A stretch of 64,000 nucleotides of DNA. Source: Sediminibacterium sp. (GTDB lineage: Bacteria; Bacteroidota; Bacteroidia; Chitinophagales; Chitinophagaceae). The notes beneath the pieces are model-generated. The model saw nothing but the letters and a program-made list of their open reading frames with translations. It had not been told where the DNA came from and did no database searches. The stretch covers positions 1-64,000 of the forward strand of contig NZ_JAUYTR010000007.1 of NCBI RefSeq assembly GCF_030695065.1. Reading direction: 5' to 3'. This document shows, piece after piece, positions 62,627-64,000 of this stretch. Position 1 is the first letter of the stretch, and every line of letters starts with the position of its first letter. The position numbers and the translations under genes were made by a program.

Positions 62627-64000
62627 ATGGATAATCTTACATACGACATTGTAATAATAGGCGGCGGCGCTACTGGCCTGGGTTCCGCAGTGGATGCGGC
62701 TTCGCGCGGGTACAAGACTTTACTTATTGAGCAGCATGATTTTGGTAAAGGCACTTCTAGCCGTTCCACTAAATTGGTGCATGGTGGTGTGCGGTACTTG
62801 GCGCAAGGGAATATTAAATTGGTGCGCGAGGCGTTAGCCGAGCGCGGTAGGTTACTCAAAAATGCGCCACTCATGACGAGCACACAACCCTTTGTGGTGC
62901 CGGTGTTTAGCCTTTGGGAAAAAATTTATTATAGTGCGGGTTTAATGCTGTACGATGTATTGTCAGGCAAATTATCATTGGGTAAAACCCGTTTGCTTTC
63001 GCGCAAAAAAACCTTGGAATTATTACCCAATATCAATCCTAAAAAAGTGGCTGGGGGTATTTTATACTACGATGGCCAGTTTAATGATGCGGAACTCTGT
63101 ATTGAATTAGCAAACACTGCGGAACGTTATGGTGCTACTGTTTTGAATTACACCAAAGCAGTTGGCTTTATAAAAGAGAATGGCGTTATTGTTGCGGTGG
63201 AACTGGAGGATACGCTGTGGGCCGCTGTGGGTGCGGGTTCTGAGGCGGCCGCGGGCGGTGCTGCCGAGGCGGCTATTGCTGCCGCGTCGCAACCGAAACG
63301 AAGAACCGTTGCTTGTAAATCGGTCATTAACGCAACGGGCGTTTTCACTGATGCTGTTTTGCAAATGGATGATCCGCAAGCAGACACTTTAGTGTATCCC
63401 TCTCAGGGTATTCACTTGGTAGTGAGTCCTCAGTTTTTCAGAGGAGGCAATGCCATGATGATTCCCAAAACCGATGATGGTCGCGTACTTTTTGCCGTGC
63501 CTTGGCAAGGTAAAGTAGTAATAGGTACCACCGATTCACATGTGGATCATATTGACCTAGAACCCTTGCCACTTGCCGAAGAAATTCATTTTGTGCTAGA
63601 ACATTTTAATCGCTACACCAATACGGCCATTACGAAAGATGATGTGCTCAGTGTTTTTGTGGGGCTTCGTCCCTTGGTGCGTTCTGCTAATGCGGGTTCC
63701 AATATTACTTCTTTATTGTCTCGTGATCATACTTTGGTGGTTTCTCCTAGTAGAATGGTAACCATCACTGGTGGCAAGTGGACCACCTATCGCAAGATGG
63801 CCGAAGATGCTGTGAACAATGCAGTGTTTACAGCGAAGCTCGACGGGGCTGAAGCGGGCCGAACGCGCGACGCTAAAAAATGCATAACCAAGAATTTGCC
63901 CATTGGTGATTTAGGTGCTGCTAGAGAATTAGCGGCGCAATTGACTTTAGATGAACCATTGTTGGGAGATTATTTGGATCATGAATTTGCCGCTTTTCAT
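62627..64000 (+). CDS. glpD: glycerol-3-phosphate dehydrogenase/oxidase, 3' end cut by window edge
   Basis: FAD-dependent GlpD/GlpO-type enzyme that oxidises glycerol 3-phosphate to dihydroxyacetone phosphate. The frame is open from ATG 62627 to the window end (458 codons). Motifs are IVIIGGGATGLGSAVDAASRG (FAD), FGKGTSSRSTKLVHGGVRYL, and further on TTDSHVDH and MVTITGGKWTTYRKMAEDAV. Two short in-frame GC-rich segments look out of place: an Ala/Gly-rich one at 63221-63290 and one at 63841-63874. They fall in surface-loop positions where homologues are shorter. The enzyme is probably still active. Confidence 0.95.
   Translation, partial: MDNLTYDIVIIGGGATGLGSAVDAASRGYKTLLIEQHDFGKGTSSRSTKLVHGGVRYLAQGNIKLVREALAERGRLLKNAPLMTSTQPFVVPVFSLWEKIYYSAGLMLYDVLSGKLSLGKTRLLSRKKTLELLPNINPKKVAGGILYYDGQFNDAELCIELANTAERYGATVLNYTKAVGFIKENGVIVAVELEDTLWAAVGAGSEAAAGGAAEAAIAAASQPKRRTVACKSVINATGVFTDAVLQMDDPQADTLVYPSQGIHLVVSPQFFRGGNAMMIPKTDDGRVLFAVPWQGKVVIGTTDSHVDHIDLEPLPLAEEIHFVLEHFNRYTNTAITKDDVLSVFVGLRPLVRSANAGSNITSLLSRDHTLVVSPSRMVTITGGKWTTYRKMAEDAVNNAVFTAKLDGAEAGRTRDAKKCITKNLPIGDLGAARELAAQLTLDEPLLGDYLDHEFAAFH

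Overview
The window looks like a chromosomal segment of a Bacteroidota, most likely Chitinophagaceae-like. The pointers are an AT-rich composition, TAnnTTTG-type -7 elements instead of E. coli promoters, few Shine-Dalgarno sites, several TTG starts, and a dut / DUF4292 / EnvC-type core block next to a Wzx gene. The lineage is inferred from protein character and gene order; no rRNA is present.

Layout. (1) 1-33971, plus strand: a long, tightly packed surface-polysaccharide locus. It encodes GDP-fucose synthesis (gmd, fcl), a TviB/WbpO-type UDP-sugar dehydrogenase, sugar methyltransferases, Wzx, Wzy, glycosyltransferases, an amidotransferase trio (WbuX/HisH/HisF-like) for acetamidino sugars, WecB, an SxtK/SxtJ-like pair with an SGNH protein and a carbamoyltransferase, a bi-domain oxidoreductase and a heparinase-fold lyase. 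It ends with a bacillosamine-type set (PglD, PglE, PglC, PglF) and two tandem Wzi-like outer-membrane proteins. (2) 33973-52986, mostly minus strand: a second, convergent locus with Wzz, a Wza/SLBB protein, a third Wzi-like protein, a WcaJ-type initiating transferase, glycosyltransferases, an acyltransferase, methyltransferases, and a second Wzy and Wzx. A self-contained Fic/AbiEi-like gene with a four-copy repeat array sits inside it. The two loci meet tail to tail with one base between stop codons. Only one Wza/Wzz set is visible, so the two repeat-unit pathways may share an exporter. (3) 53041-55293: an SDR, an FAD oxidoreductase and dUTPase. (4) 55294-57026: a decayed, repeat-rich stretch with a palindromic element, a remnant of a small antitoxin, a STM3941-like gene broken by one amber codon, and a leader with large inverted repeats. 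(5) 57027-59377: DUF4292 lipoprotein and an EnvC-like LytM protein. (6) 59419-64000: glycerol use (glpK, glpD), split by a three-gene HipB/HipS/HipT-type toxin-antitoxin operon with three palindromic operators spaced exactly 40 bp centre to centre.

How it fits together: most of the window builds and exports at least two envelope or extracellular polysaccharides rich in deoxy, amino, uronic and decorated sugars (methyl, acetyl, acetamidino, carbamoyl). Two toxin-like regulatory modules, Fic and HipBST, are embedded in otherwise functional operons, each preceded by its own clear operator array. These two are the most interesting signals. The carbamoylation module with two unexplained membrane proteins and the GC-rich in-frame inserts in several genes come next.
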